Source: Ampelocalamus luodianensis (lineage: Eukaryota > Streptophyta > Magnoliopsida > Poales > Poaceae). Taken from it: a DNA stretch of 64,000 nucleotides. The translations under genes and the position numbers were made by a program. Location of the stretch: assembly GCA_036346255.1 (NCBI GenBank), contig CM070632.1, positions 22,027,408-22,091,407 on the forward strand, in the 5' to 3' direction. The notes under the pieces are model-generated. The model had not been told where the DNA came from. It did not search any database and saw only the letters and a list, made by a program, of their open reading frames with translations. Position 1 is the first letter of the stretch, and the number at the start of each line of letters is the position of its first letter. Positions 48,432 to 61,626 of this stretch are shown here, piece by piece.

Positions 48432-51400
48432 GCGAGGCATCGTCTAATGTAAAGTGGGAAGAATTTTAGAAAAGAAATGCGAGAAAAGTCATGGCGACTT
48501 TGTGGCACAATATCTGCGTGTTTTGTTGAAGTCTTCCCATCTAGGGTTTGTTGAGGTCGAACAAGGCAAGAGCATAGCGTTCTTGAGATTGTCTACGAAT
48601 CTACGATTCAACTTGTCTAATCGTGATCTTTCTTGCTCACGGTTTAGAGAAGCTTCAGTTCATACTTCTAATCGTCCTTGTGATTGATTAGTGCGTGAAT
48701 ATCTAGACATCCATCTACATCGCTCACGAGGAAGAAGAGCGCTGCTGCCGTCATCTTCATCGCAAGGTTCAGGAGGATTGAATCCGAGGCGCAAGAAGAA
48801 GAATTGATCCATTGTTTGTACATAAAAGATCGAGGCGATCTTACGCATCAGCTAGTTTTCTAGTTGATCCGTATCATCACCCTCACGACACATGCATGTA
48901 AAATTTGACACCTGGCAACACGTTGACTTTTTTAGCGTGTGCTAAACGAAATGAGGAAGAAATAAGAGCCTAATTAAGAGGATGCACAAGGGAGGAAGCT
49001 TTCGAGACTAAAACTAGTGAATAAGATTTAGCCATGAAAAACAATATATGCATGGTCACTTGGTCACTTCACCATATTCAACATCATTCATTGGTGCATG
49101 TTCGCGATGTGGTGTACGTGTTCTCACCCACGCATACATGAGGACACACCACATGATTATTTTTGTTTTTGAAATTCACACCATATTGTCAAGTCCAACA
49201 CATTCAGTAGCTTGGTTTAGCTCAGGGAATTTTTTTCAACAAAATTTAGAAGACTTGATAAAATTCCTGCAAAACTTCCTTAATTTTTTTTTTCCAATTG
49301 ACCTTTAAAACATATGGGTGTTGCAAAAAAAAAAAAAAAAAAAACACTATGCGCTCGTAGGATGGATGGAGTGTTGTTAAGCAATTAATCACGATATGGC
49401 TGACTAATAAGAATTTAATGGACGATTATATGTTCCCTAATATATTTTGATATTTAAAATGCACAAGCAGTGTTTCGTGCACGTATGTACCCAGCCACCC
49501 AAATTAAGATACCAAGGACTCAAACAACGCTTAACTTTATTTGGTACACATGTATGCAAATATTAATTTACACAAAAATAACTTCACAAGCTATAGGTAA
49601 ACCAAGACGGTGAACAGCCAAAACCCAAAAACTGCAAAAACCTTATCACCATACCACATGCTGTATATACACACATAATTTACAAGCTTATTGCTAAAAA
49701 TTAACGAGCACCTCATCATCAGACAAACTTTTTTTTAAAACTGATATCTGAAGATACTGAAGTCTGAACAGATGTATACTGTGCAATATTCTCACACCTG
49801 CTTTGGCCTGACCTTGTTGTGGTGCACAAAGTCAAAGGCTACCGCGACGCTGCCGTCCTTCCTCTTCACCACGAACCTCTCCACCAGCATCGATGCTCCG
49901 GTCATCTTCCCGGCGTCCTCCTCCTCGTCGACCCACCCGCCCCTGTACTCCTCCACGCATCCTCTCCCACACGCTCGCGCCCCACCACCCTGTGCCCGCC
50001 GCGCTCACGAACCACAAGTACCGTCCACGTGCCTCGAGCTCGCGCTTCTTGCTTCCTCGGCGCTCCCGCCGATGAGCACCCTCATGCTAGCCCGACTTTG
50101 AGCGCCGTGCGTGTGTGGGCTGGGACGGCGTCGCCGCAGACGAGCTCCAGCGCTGCTCGAGGACACCTCGTAGAACACGGCGCGGTCCATCGCTCCGGCC
50201 GGAGGCGGCGTCTTCTTTGATGAGGTAGAGCGGGCGTTACCACTTCCGGCGGTTGTTGGCGAAGTAGTCATCGTCGTAGTTGCGGAATCGTCGGCGAGGA
50301 GGTTAGCGTCGTGGTGGCTCCACCGGGCGCGGCGTTGAGCCGGCGCCTCGCCGAGTCGAGTTCTTGGACTTGGGCGTACGCGCGCCGTATTTCTTGCGGT
50401 AGAGGAATGCGAAATCCGTCGGCAGCGGCGGCCTCGCCGTGAACCGCCCTCTCCGTATTTGGGCGATCTTGATCTGGCGGTAGATGTCGCCGAGTCGACT
50501 GTGGGGACCCGAGTTATCTCCGTAAGGCGAGACTAATCAAGGTCTTAGGGACATATCTCGGATCTCGATAAATGGATTCCAACAACTTTCGGTCAAATGA
50601 GAGGCTCGACTAAAATTTAGAGCCCCGACGATCATGCACTCCGCTCCCCTGTGAGCACTACATGATTGTCGGTTCTCCAACCAGTCAAGCGCTACATTTA
50701 GCGAGTTAAATAGGAAGCCATGAACAGCGAGCATGACCTATATTGGCTCCCAAGATCAACGACCAATATATTCATACTCTTATTACAACGTCGATCACAT
50801 CCATACAACGCTCATACATAAATAGTACAAAAGTTATACATCACAATATCGAGTTTACAACTACATAAGTGGCCGACCGGCCAAATTAAACAAGTTCATA
50901 GCGGAAGCAAGTAAATAAACCAAAATGCCTGCAGTGGTATGCCACATAACCCATCGACAACAGTGGGAGCTAAAGATAGCACACTACTCATCGGTGTCGC
51001 CTAAATCGACACAACAAGCTCATCGGTCTCAATATCCTCCTCACTGTAAAAGCCAACAAACACACAGTGAGTACAAAAGAGTACTATATAAGTCTTACAC
51101 AAATAAAAAATTAGTTATGCATAAGGCTGTTCCAAGGGATGGCTCATATTGGCTTAGTTTTGCAAAGAGGCGCAACAATTTACAACCTACACATACTAGT
51201 TTTCAAGTGCCATTTCAAATTCAGATTGAAGTAGAAGTAAAGCATGTGAATGAGTATTGAATTCAATAACAAATAAATCATCACGAATGGCAAAGTGGCT
51301 GTCCACTTTGATTCAACAACAAACATGAATATTCCATTCATGGCGATCACGAGTTTACCCACAATTTTAATTCCAAGTCTAACAATAGCGACCACAAATT

Positions 51401-52112
51401 TCAAGCGGTGCGTCCATAACAGTGGACACGGCTATTCGAATAGATTTATACCTGCGGGGTGTACTACTTTACTCACACGACTTGATTAGCCCGTAAGCCT
51501 CCGGATGCCTCAGAATATAGCATACTTCCTATGGTATACCGGCGGGTAAATCAAGATACGATCGTTTTAGCAAGAAGATCCCATTGGGCTAAGTCCCTCA
51601 ACCCATGGCTCTAGGAAACACAAGAAGTTAACGCCTCCATCCTATCTCTAGGAAACACAAGGCGTTAACGCCCCCATCCTATCGGCCCAAAAGGAAACAT
51701 AGGATTTCTCGGTCCTATGTCCTTACAATTTCACCACCGTGGGACTCAACACAATAAAACCCTCCCCTACTTAACCATCGGCACCCATATACCGCGTGTG
51801 ATAGCACAGTGTTGCTGAACAGCAGTACCCAAAGTTCGGTCCTTAATTGTCCAAACAAGTCAAACCACATACCCAAATCTAGTGCACAAAGCACCATCAC
51901 TAACCAACACTTGTCGGACCAAAAGCTCATTTAAAAATGACAAAAATTAACTTATAAAACAGTTTCGAAGATCTGAAACAAAAGTATATAATGAGAGTTG
52001 TGTTTATCCCATGATTGTCGGGTTATTCCCGGCAATCAAACTACCGTTTCTAGACTTGCATGGCTAAGCATACCGAAATATAATCTCACACATCCTATCA
52101 TAAGCATTTTAG

Positions 52113-53412
52113 TGTTGGAGATATGCCTAGAGGCAATCATATTGATGATGATATTTCGTTGTATCCATGATTTAATAAATGTTCCTTGAATATTGCCTTT
52201 GTGTTGATTAACAAGTATGTGACTTGTTTGTGAAACTCTTTACTTGTATGGTTATTCTAAAGTTGTCCCTAGTCGGAGTTCATGTGAGGACACACGTGAA
52301 TGATGGATTAGCACATGTATCGGTTGATGACCATGTTTCACGAGTCATAGACATGGAGATGTCAAACCAATAATGTGGACACATGTTTAGAACATGGGGT
52401 TGGACCGACCCAACATGAGACATAGTAATTATTCTTATGGTTGTCTCTACACAATGTGTCGCCTTGTCCTTAGACACGAGATTGTCGCATGTACTTGAGA
52501 TGTGAATCGACCTACTTAGGGGCTATCAAGCGCTACTCAAATGGCGGGTAGTTATAAAGGTAGCTTTCGGGTTTGTCATGAAGCATCTTTGCGAGGCATG
52601 GTCGGTCGAGATGGGATTTGCCTCTCTGCACAGAGAGATATCTCTGGGCCTCGGTGATCGGATCGAAATGCATGGCCATGCTACTTAAGGTTAAGTTAAC
52701 CTAGTAAGGGATTCGGATCACGGGATCGAGAAAGAGTGGTCGAGGTTGGGCTCGGCCGAATATCGTGAGGCAAAGGGATTGGCATGTACATAACGTTGTG
52801 ATGGTTAGTCCGATATGATCTTTACGTATGTTTAGGAGTTGGCACGTCTTGCTAGAGGCGCTACCAACTATTGACCAAGTATGTGTACTCGCGTCATGTC
52901 TAAACATATGTGAACCATAAGTCACACACTTAAGGGTGAAGCCTAGTCGGATTGGATCGAATTAGGCGGGCATTTAGTCCTAATGGGCCTCTATTCGTAG
53001 AAGCCCATTATAAGGGCGTCTATAAAGGAGGCGGCGCGTGGTTGAGGTTGAGTTTTCTTGACATCCCAAACCACAGCGCCACCCCTCCCACGCCCTAGTC
53101 GCTCGTGCGGATCTAGTAGTCGGCGTCGCGTCGCTTCCTCCGTGCGTGTGGATACCTTTGAAGGCTTGCATCGTGGCGTTGGGACGAACCGCAAGAAAGG
53201 AGGCATGCGTGGGGCGCCACGGCGAGGGCGAAGTAATGCGACTACTGCCCCGACGTCTTTGCATCAACAGCGCGACTACTGCTTGCCAGACGCGTGCATC
53301 AACTTCCACACTGCGCGTCTAGTGGTAAGACCGTGATCTATAAGCTGCGATGATCTTGGTTTCTGGGTAGATTTTTTAATTTGCGCTAGTGTAGCCTACC
53401 CGTTTCCCTACA
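52113..53412 (+). mobile_element. copia solo LTR (Angela/RIRE1-like), TSD TTTAG
   Basis: 1300 bp, TGTTGGAGATATGCCTAGAG to CGTTTCCCTACA, with perfect TTTAG duplications at 52108-52112 and 53413-53417. The uninterrupted site is visible at about 7025 in the related solo LTR. A TATAAA promoter motif sits at 53021-53026. It belongs to the same family as 41125-42695. Confidence 0.92.
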
Positions 53413-56400
53413 TTTAGTACTGGAATAATTCATGGATAGCCACAATGACAAGAATATAGGATGTGTCTAACTATTCATCACAAAAATAACGACAATATCA
53501 AAATAGTATGCAAGCAATTATCATTGTATCTATCCTAACAAAACTGGGATCAAATATGATGCAAAAAAGAAAGTTCAAAGGATGCTTGCCTTGCTGGTAG
53601 TTCACTTGTTCACTCTCGGTTACTTACTCTCATACTTCCGGCAACTCGGAATCTAAAGAAAGGCGATATCGAATAAACACCGAGAAATAGCCAAAAACTC
53701 AAATTGCTCAAAAATGCATGAAATTTATACAGTAGCTAGATTATGATTTTAGATGAATTTAGGTACAAAAATTATTCCATTTAGAGTTTATATGAGAGAG
53801 TTATTGTAGTTTGAAAATCAGGTTTCTAGAAAATCTTTGAAAAAATAGTGGTTACATTTCTTTGTTCACGAAATTAATTATGTTGTGAAAATTTTCAGAA
53901 TTCTAGTGGAGATAAAAACTACATGGTTAGATAAAGAATAATAATTTATGGACAACCCAATTGGATTCATCCCATTTAGAGTTCATATGGATTTTCTAAG
54001 AATTTTCGAAGTTAATTCAATTTCTAGTGTAAAAATAATTCTTTTCTGCATTTTAAATCGGAATTAAATCCTTTTTATACACGGACTGACCTAGCCTCTA
54101 TCAATGAAAAATAGGGCCCTTGTATTTTATTTTATTTTCTATTTATTTTCTAAAGGAAAACACCTCTGAAACAAATCTAATCTTCTCATAATCATATACT
54201 TAACGGTTCTCGGTGTTGAATCAAACACATGCATAACACTCTCAATCATATTCTCATATCTTGATCTAAATCCTATACTAACATCCGCTAAGACATTATC
54301 AAGGTAGTCAATCCATCGTGTGGTGCCGAACTCACGATCTTCCAAATATACAACCTATCCAATAATTACACGAAATCCACCGACTCATGGGCATATGACT
54401 AAGATTGAATCCATCAATCGTTCTCAGACATACTATTTAAGCTAGTGCTAACTATCTAGCTCTACTAGTCTCGCCTCGACAAATCTCAATCGCATACACT
54501 CAATTTTCCACCGATCGAGGTTTAATTGACTAAGCGACACCTAGCGAGCTTTACAATTTAATTGCACATCCAACATTTAATAGTTCACTAGTAAATCAAC
54601 ACATCTATTTCACGGACTAGTCATGTAAGACATCTAACAATCCAATCAAATATCGTCTCTCGATCGACTAATGATCATTTAGCTACTAATCCAATAGAGT
54701 ACAATTGCATCGACTCGGCACAAGGACTTACCTACTAATTTAGATGGCGGTCAAATATTTATCATAATCAATATAATCCATTCTACCATCTCCCAAATTC
54801 TAGCATGTACAACTCACATAGATATGACTTAAGGCATCAGACCAATTTGCTCACGATTAAACAAATCGTCAGATTCAACATCCATATTTCATTAATCATT
54901 AACACATAAGTCATCTATCAAGTAATAAATTATAAAATCTTTATCGTCCTACCTCCAAAACTTACTAATCCAATAGAAGAAACCCCAATTAATTTATCTC
55001 CAAAGATCACCACTAACTTCCATGCGACTTCAAAATAATATCATCAGATCAATTAATCAACTCATATATTATACCTAGCATGTAGATCAATAATACACAC
55101 ATTACACCATAATATTCTAATTATTCGCAATTCACCAACACATCCTCACATAATCCCGCCTACACACATAAGACAAAACTAGAAGTCACGCGGGTGCAAG
55201 CTATCAACATTTTTTTACATATAAACATGCATAAGAAGATGTCATGCTCAAGACTAAAATGCAACATGCATGCCTAATATCATTCTTGCGATAACAAAAA
55301 TAGTACTAAAGATTTTACCGCAGCGCTAGGCTTGTGAACCGTCAGGCGTCGTCTTCCCAACTCGGCGTTCGCGTTCGCGTAGTCCTTGCCGATCCGCATC
55401 CGCTCGGCCTCTTGTCGCGCCCACCGTGGTTGTCGTTGAACTCGTCGCGTCCACGTCCTGCTCCTCGTCCATGTCCGTCATCCTAGTGTCGCGCATCGCC
55501 GCAGCGTCGCGTCGACACCGTCTTGCCTCGCTCGCCCTCGACACCGTTGTGTCTTGGTGCGTCTCACCGGTCACCACACCATGTCGTCTGCCACATGCAT
55601 GGCGCCGACCTCGATGCGCGCCTCGGGCGCGTTACCGGTATCGTTGGCGGTCGTGAGCCATGCCGCACCACGGGCCTCGTCGGCGCCCGGCTCGGCCCTT
55701 GGCCCGCGGCGCTAACTACCTCGGCGGCAGCACCACGCCGCCTTGCTCCTCGACCTTGCCTCGGCTCGGCCCGCTGCGAAGCTTCGTCGTCGTCACCATC
55801 TTCGCGTATGCATGGTCATCCGCCGCCCGTCGAACGGCGCTCATTGGGCAGCACCTCCACCGCGAGGCTCGCATGCACCGCCATCGCCCTCGTCGGGCAT
55901 CGTCGCTGCATGCATGCTCCGCTCGACCTGCGCAGCCACCCGGCGGCGCCTCGGCGGGTGCGTGGTGTCGTCATTGCTGCGTTGGCTGCATCTTTGAGGC
56001 GGCGTCGCGGCTTTCTGCTGCCGACCTTGGTTGTGCCGTGCTTGGCGGCTCGGGCGAGTGCCACGGCGTAGGCTGCTGCGGCGCGTCCACTTGCATGCAT
56101 CGCCAAGCCTTGCGTCGCCGGTGTGTAGTCTTGCACCTCCTCGGCCTCGCCTTAGCTCGGCCAGCGCCATTTGCTCTCTTCTCCCACAGCACGGTTCCCT
56201 CTTTCTTTCTTCTTTCTTCTTTCTTCTACTCTTCCCTCCACCGTGACATGTCTTGGCTCCTCCAGCGCCCAGTCCTCCCCTTCCTCTTCTCAAATTCACT
56301 CAAAAGTTCATGCATGCGAGAACAAATCGGCAAAATGGATCGCTCTCGATATGAGGATCGCTAAGATATAACATGTATTCAAAGATTTGTGATGCTTGGT

Positions 56401-57302
56401 GGAGTTTGGAAGGAGAGAATGTGTTAACTTGAGCTTTTGTGTAGAAAGAATGGAGGGCTTTGTTGTGCGAGAAGGAAGAAGAAGAGAGCGATGGCGTGCT
56501 CTGAAGCTGAAATGGTAGTGGGTGTAGCTTGGTTCGGTTGGGGTCAAAGAAAATGGGATTGGCGGTGGTGTGCAATGGGATGGCGATGGGAGAAGAATAA
56601 ACAAAAGAGAGGTGGCGGTGTGTGGTTGTGCTTGGTTGTGGAGGAAATAAAGAAATAGTGTGTAAAAATTTGAATGGCAATGAGTTGTTTTTCTTGAGAA
56701 GTGAAGTGGCGAGTGGATGCTTTGCATGTTGAATAGTGTGTGAGGTGAATAAAAACAAAAGATGGCAGTGAGCTAGCTTTGTGATTGGTTTGGGAAGAGA
56801 GAATGGCTGGGAGTAACAATTTGGATGAATAGTGAGCAGCAATAAAAAAAATGGCAGAGAGAGTAAAAGAATATTTGGGCATAGAAGTTTAATTCCAAAA
56901 ATCATGAAATTTTTAGGGGAGGTACTTGACATAATGTTGGTGCTTAGGTAAAATTTTCAGGAATTTATCCAGAGTGTGATGCTCTCTAAAAATCTTTGAA
57001 GTTCCTATTTGCTCGGAAGAAGAATAGCGATTGAGTTCTTCCTCTTTTCTCCATTTCGCTCCAACGACCTTGCATGTGTGAACTAACAGCCAAATTGGAA
57101 AGCTCTCGAGACCACGATGCATAGCGGTATAACATGCGTCGTCAGTTCTTGATTCTCGGTTGTGATTGTGAGGAGAAGTTAGGAAAAGAAAGGAAACACA
57201 GTGTCTACTTTGCGATCGGTCAATCCGGAAAAGAAGCGGCGATACTAAGGCATGTAGAAATACATGATTTTTGAAATGTATGTGAGCCAATAAATCAACA
57301 CG

Positions 57303-57305
<3 letters not shown>

Positions 57306-57354
<49 letters not shown>
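57306..57354. repeat. (AT)n microsatellite, 49 bp
   Basis: Uninterrupted TA/AT run inside the gypsy solo LTR. Confidence 0.95.
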
Positions 57355-57357
<3 letters not shown>

Positions 57358-58049
57358 ATCTTTCAAACAATCCAATTTGACTTTAAATGCAACACTTTAA
57401 TTAATTGAATTGATTTTAAAAGCAATCTTTTACTTCAATATGGAAAATTATAAATCACGATCAAATATTTATTAAATCGCCAAATTAAATATTAACATCC
57501 GATTAGAAAATCGGGATGTTACGACAGCGCGGCAGCGTCGTTGATGCCGCGGCGAAGCGACGCGATCATGTCCTCCTCGCGAGAACGCGCCACAGCGAGG
57601 CCCTTGCGCTTGCCGTGGCGGCGCGGGCGTAATGGCGGTTGGGCGCGAGAGGCTGGTCGAGAGCGGGCAAGAACACGGCGGCGTCGGGTAGGTGGTGCTG
57701 CTCTTACCGTGGTGCTCGTGTCTTGGGCCGTGAGCAGCGGTTCTGCGAAACGGGAGTCGCGCACCGCATCCCACCGCGCGTGCCCAGCAGCACGTCCGCC
57801 GTCCTCGCCGTCGTCGTCGGCGCCCTTCCGACGAGGTAACCCGAGTTACGGCCCTCGGCGGCGGCGCGATGCGCCTCGGTGGCTCTTGAAGAGGAGAGCG
57901 GCGGTCGCGTACATGGCTCAAGCGATTTGTGTCTGTGTCGTTTCCTTGGACTAAGTGATAACTACGAGCAATGGAGCATATGTATTTTAAGTATTTATAT
58001 TGGTAGATACTAGGAATCGGACGTACCCGTGCGTCCAGACGTTCGTTGT

Positions 58050-61000
58050 TGTCACGACCCGATTTCTTGGGATTTGTTAAACCCTTCATAGCCGCCGGAT
58101 ATGCGATTCTGAAGCAAATAGTATCTCAAGCAAGCTTCCAATTGCAACAAAAATCAGACTTTACTAAGCAAAGTTAGGTTTAACAACTTTGTTTTGACCC
58201 GACACGGGCATTCAAGCCCAAAGTTAAATATAAATCAAGACAAAAGAACTTCAAACCACAGTGCGGCTTGCGCGATCGAGACCTAATGTGATCGTTGCCT
58301 ACAGGGTCCACAAAATCTTGCTCACGAGGATCCTCTGCACTTTCCCAAGTTCATACGTAGGCTGTTTGCGATTTTGCAAGAATGAGTACTACCGTACTCA
58401 ACAAGCCGCATAAATGTTAAATAATTACATGCAAGGAGTTCAATGGATGGTTAGGGTTTACCATACTTGGCATATGTGGATGCACTTTGCATTTAAAACA
58501 ATTTTATAAACATAAAACAATAATAAGTAATAACATCGGGGTTTATCAACAACCTTGATTACCAACCTAACATCTCAAAAACTCTACTTATGCCTTTGTC
58601 TGGAATCACCCATTGACACGACTTCATTAACGGAAGCACGCGTATTCGAATACCTTTAATTATTCACTCTGCGAGTTGCCCAACTTTACCCACAAGATAT
58701 CTCATACTCATCTTTGCCGATTACATAGACCGCAACCGCGTTAGCGTGCGGTGGTGAGATAACAAAGCCTTTTCACTGCTCAACCTCTCTAGTCTCTACG
58801 GTAGGTCTACATTCATACAGCTCGGGAGACCACGGCAATTCGTGGAATCGCACTCCGACAGCGATGGGCCCATCAGAGCGGAAACGGCGATGACCATTTA
58901 CAGCCATTCAGTCCACACCTAGCTCATCGTCCCTGTCGAACAAGCAGCAGATGATACTTGTAGGTATTCAATCGGAAGAAGCGATGTACTAAGCTAGGGA
59001 GTAATGACCACGCTTGTGGTTGGCGGATTCTATATGCATTACCTTGGCACAAGGTTCTTGTCCTACTTGTCATTGGTGGCGATGACCCAACACCAACTCG
59101 TGGTGTCCACCTCCGAGATCTCACTGATGACTCACTTTTAACCCGAGTCTATTGGGTTGTCCAACTTCTGGATCCACCCTCAACTCACCACCAAAACCAT
59201 TGGCCTAGAGCCAATACGCTGATTGATGAACACAGTTTTGGTGACAAAGCTACCTTGTATAGATAATATTTTATGTGGACTAAACTTGTCAAGGTGGATA
59301 TGGCCTACAAAAGTTGGGTGGGTTTGTTTGTGGGTATTTAGGACTTAACTAGTTGTCATGTCATTCAAAAGTATTATTTTAACATTTAAAGTAATTGGCA
59401 CAAATCTGATAATGAAAGTAATGATACATAGATGAAAGGTAGGTTCAAAATGATCAAAGAATGTGACTTGCCTTCTTGCACAAAGTCTTACGGATTACGA
59501 TCTTGTCCTCGTCTTACGGAACTTAGTCGTCAAAGTCGTGACCTAGCGCGAGCGAAACAATAAAACAAATCAAATAAAATCCATTTCGACAAGGAATGAG
59601 CTGGGAACAACATGCAAGTAAATAAAACCAGAAAAAAACACAGAGAATGGTAGGTGGTGTAGTGGAGATTATTTGGTGTTTGGTTGATCTGTCTGGATTT
59701 GAGATTGGATTCAAGTACAACAAAAATATTGTAAATGGGTAAATAATCACAAAGAAAGGTGGTGCGTGATGACATGTATTTATCACGGAGTTTCATATGA
59801 TTGAACGAGTGAGATTTGGGCTCACGGGTTGAAGCGGTCAAATTTGACATATAATGTCAAATTAGGGTTTTAAGCGAAAAGGTGTCGGATAATGAATAGT
59901 ACTTGTTTTACTATTCATATCGACAATGGATCGATGAATAATGACTAGAATCGGTGTTTTACGGTTTAAAGTGAGCGATAGATATGGTTTCACGGTTTTG
60001 GATAGAAATGAATAGCACAATTCATTTTAGGGTAATGAACGATAATTAGGGTTTATTGTGCGATGACTAGTGTTTGGACCGATTTGAAAGAATAGATAGC
60101 GAAAGTGGTTTTACGGGTTGAGCGATCAAATTTGACATGTAATGTCAAATTAGGTTCGGCAAAAAAAAGTCGATCGATGAATAGTATTATTTTACTATTC
60201 ATGCGAAAATGAGTCGATGGACACTAATAGGATTTATTGTTTTTGGTTAATGAGCGACAAATGATCGAACATTAAGGGGTTGTAATGTTTTTGGGTGAAA
60301 ATAAATAGTAAAAGAATTTCTGTGTATTTTTGGATTTGGGACAATACTTGAATTTTGTCGGATGAGCGATGAATTATTTCAACGTGCAAATGAAAAACGA
60401 TAATGGTGAAATGAGTGAGCAGTAAAGATCCCATTGTTCACGAGTGTGAATAGTGTTAGGTTAAACCCAACACTCAAATGGGCTTCGGCCCAAAGTGGCG
60501 AGCCTTTAAGGCGACTTCGGGTGGCCTTGAGCTGCGCTCGGCGAAGGCGAGCGCGCTTCGGCTCCCCGGCCGGCGGCGGCAGCGTCGCGGCAGCGGTGGT
60601 GGTCGGCGGGGGAAGCGGGTGGTGCGAGGAGCACCGAGGAAACAAGGGAACCATTTTTGGCTTTGCGGGGCCGAGAGGATTCGGAAATGGGGCGGCGGAG
60701 GTGGTGCAGGCGGGCGAGGGGCGATGCGGCGGCGCTCGGTCTTGCCGGCCAAAGAGATGTAGGTGAGCCGGTGAGTGGAAGAGGCTCGGGGTGGTGGTTT
60801 GAGTGCATAAGGAGGTCCGAGGTGGTGTGGCGGCGTGGCCGTGGGAGGCGGCGGTGGAGCATGGCGCGGCGAGCTCCGGTGGGTTTGGGAGGTGAGTAAG
60901 GTGGGAAAAGGAGCGGAGAGGGAGGCGGAGCTCACCGTGAGCTTGATTCGAAGCTTGGGTGGGCGGAGGCGGTGGGTGGTGGCGGGTCCGACGAAGAAGA

Positions 61001-61478
61001 GAAAAGTGGCGGCGGCGATTCTTGAAGTCGCGGTTCGGAGAAGATGAAGCGGAGGGTGGTGTCGGAGGGAGAAAGGGAGGTTGGAGGCTTGCCTGGTGGC
61101 TTTTATAGGTTAGTGAGGAGCGTGCGCTTGGGGGCGGCGAAAACAGGAGGCGGCGGCGTGGTTGGCGGGGAGGAAGAAACGGCGTCGGGGAAAGGAGGGG
61201 CGGGGGTGAGGTGGGCGGCGGTGAAGGTTGAAGAGTTCTAGGCGTAGCGAGGTGGCGCTGCGATCGTCGGTCAAGAATGGCGGCGCGCAACAACTGCGGC
61301 AGGCGGAGAGGCGGCGGGGAGGAAGAAGAAGGAGGCGCCGGGAGAAGGCGTTTTTGAAGAGGAAGCGGGTTGGCCCAAAATGGAAGGCGGGAAAGAGGAA
61401 GATTGCCAAATTGGGAAAGAATTCGAAAATCAACAAAAATTTCAAAAACTTTTTGAAATTGGATTTTAGGTTATTTCA
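58050..61478 (-). repeat. LTR, 3.4 kb (3' LTR in element orientation)
   Basis: TGTCACGACCCG to GGTTATTTCA on the plus strand. AT-rich except for a GC island at 60430-61390, which holds a 304-codon open frame on the sense (minus) strand at 60379-61293. That frame is Pro/Ser/Arg-rich and has no recognised domain. Confidence 0.88.
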
Positions 61479-61493
61479 ATCTACCCCCAAAAA

Positions 61494-61512
61494 GAATCTC
61501 GACCAGAGATTC
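61494..61512 (-). other. hairpin next to the polypurine tract
   Basis: GAATCTCGACCAGAGATTC is a perfect 7-bp stem with loop GACCA. It lies immediately internal to the purine tract and matches the motif at 34677-34693. Confidence 0.65.
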
Positions 61513-61626
61513 ACTCCAAAGCAGAGACGATTGGAAAATTACAGCGCATTTCGATTCCTTGTTCCATCTTTGTTCTTTCTGTTGTAAGATTCTCGGAAAG
61601 TAGCTTCGGACAAAACCATCACGATC

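Larger units (their letters stand above)
47532..48876 (+). mobile_element. solo LTR, 1345 bp, TSD TCACC
   Basis: TGATGTGGCCC to TTGATCCGTATCA with perfect TCACC duplications at 47527-47531 and 48877-48881. The uninterrupted site is seen in unit 3 near 40098. It carries short tandem motifs at 47640-48190 and a TATAAA at 48426-48431, which suggests plus-strand transcription. No internal region remains. The superfamily is not certain. Confidence 0.85.
50500..57521 (-). mobile_element. long gypsy solo LTR inside DUF1262, itself interrupted by a copia LTR
   Basis: It starts TGTGGGGACCCG, identical in type to the element at 5388, and ends GGGATGTTAC at the DUF1262 junction; the last bases and target duplication are blurred (GTCGAC left, GAC right). 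Subtracting the nested copia LTR leaves about 5.7 kb. The left 2.4 kb aligns with 5388-7870; the right 3.4 kb is diverged. It contains a GC island at 55330-56250 and an AT microsatellite at 57306-57354. Frames in 55400-56900 match no known protein. Confidence 0.75.
49792..57914 (-). pseudogene. DUF1262 gene (unit 4), split by a gypsy solo LTR
   Basis: Start ATG is at 57914 and the stop at 49792. Coding DNA lies at 57914-57522 (N-terminus; QNR-equivalent, EEDMIA) and 50499-49792 (C-terminus; YLIKED-equivalent, EVSSSSAGAR-shifted LEQRWE region, ERFV.KRKDGS). The two parts join in the middle of the gene at GTCGAC next to AGCGCGGCAGCG, as in unit 1 near 29890. The 7.0 kb insertion and many one-base indels make this copy non-functional. 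Confidence 0.85.
26842..58020 (-). repeat. tandem array of five DUF1262 units
   Basis: Each unit, read on the plus strand, is Stowaway MITE, 3' flank, DUF1262 gene on the minus strand, 5' flank. Unit 0 is 26842-27881 (gene part and 5' flank only). Unit 1 is 27882-30914, with the longest uninterrupted gene. Unit 2 is 30915-39813; its gene is deleted to the first ~38 codons and a gypsy element is inserted. Unit 3 is 39814-47149, with three insertions. Unit 4 is 47150-58020, with nested solo LTRs. Flanks align between units over hundreds of bases, for example 28320-28720 with 40150-40550 and 48900-49320, and 27240-27600 with 31380-31790. Removing insertions gives a unit of about 3.0-3.3 kb. Confidence 0.85.

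Noticed and set aside
55326..56364. Several overlapping 80-234 aa frames on both strands
   Set aside because: They lie in the GC island of a gypsy solo LTR, overlap in many frames, are Arg/Ala/Pro-rich and show no domain.
56300..56932. 210-codon minus-strand ORF rich in Ser, Phe, His and Thr
   Set aside because: Inside the solo LTR, low complexity, no motif; best explained by composition.
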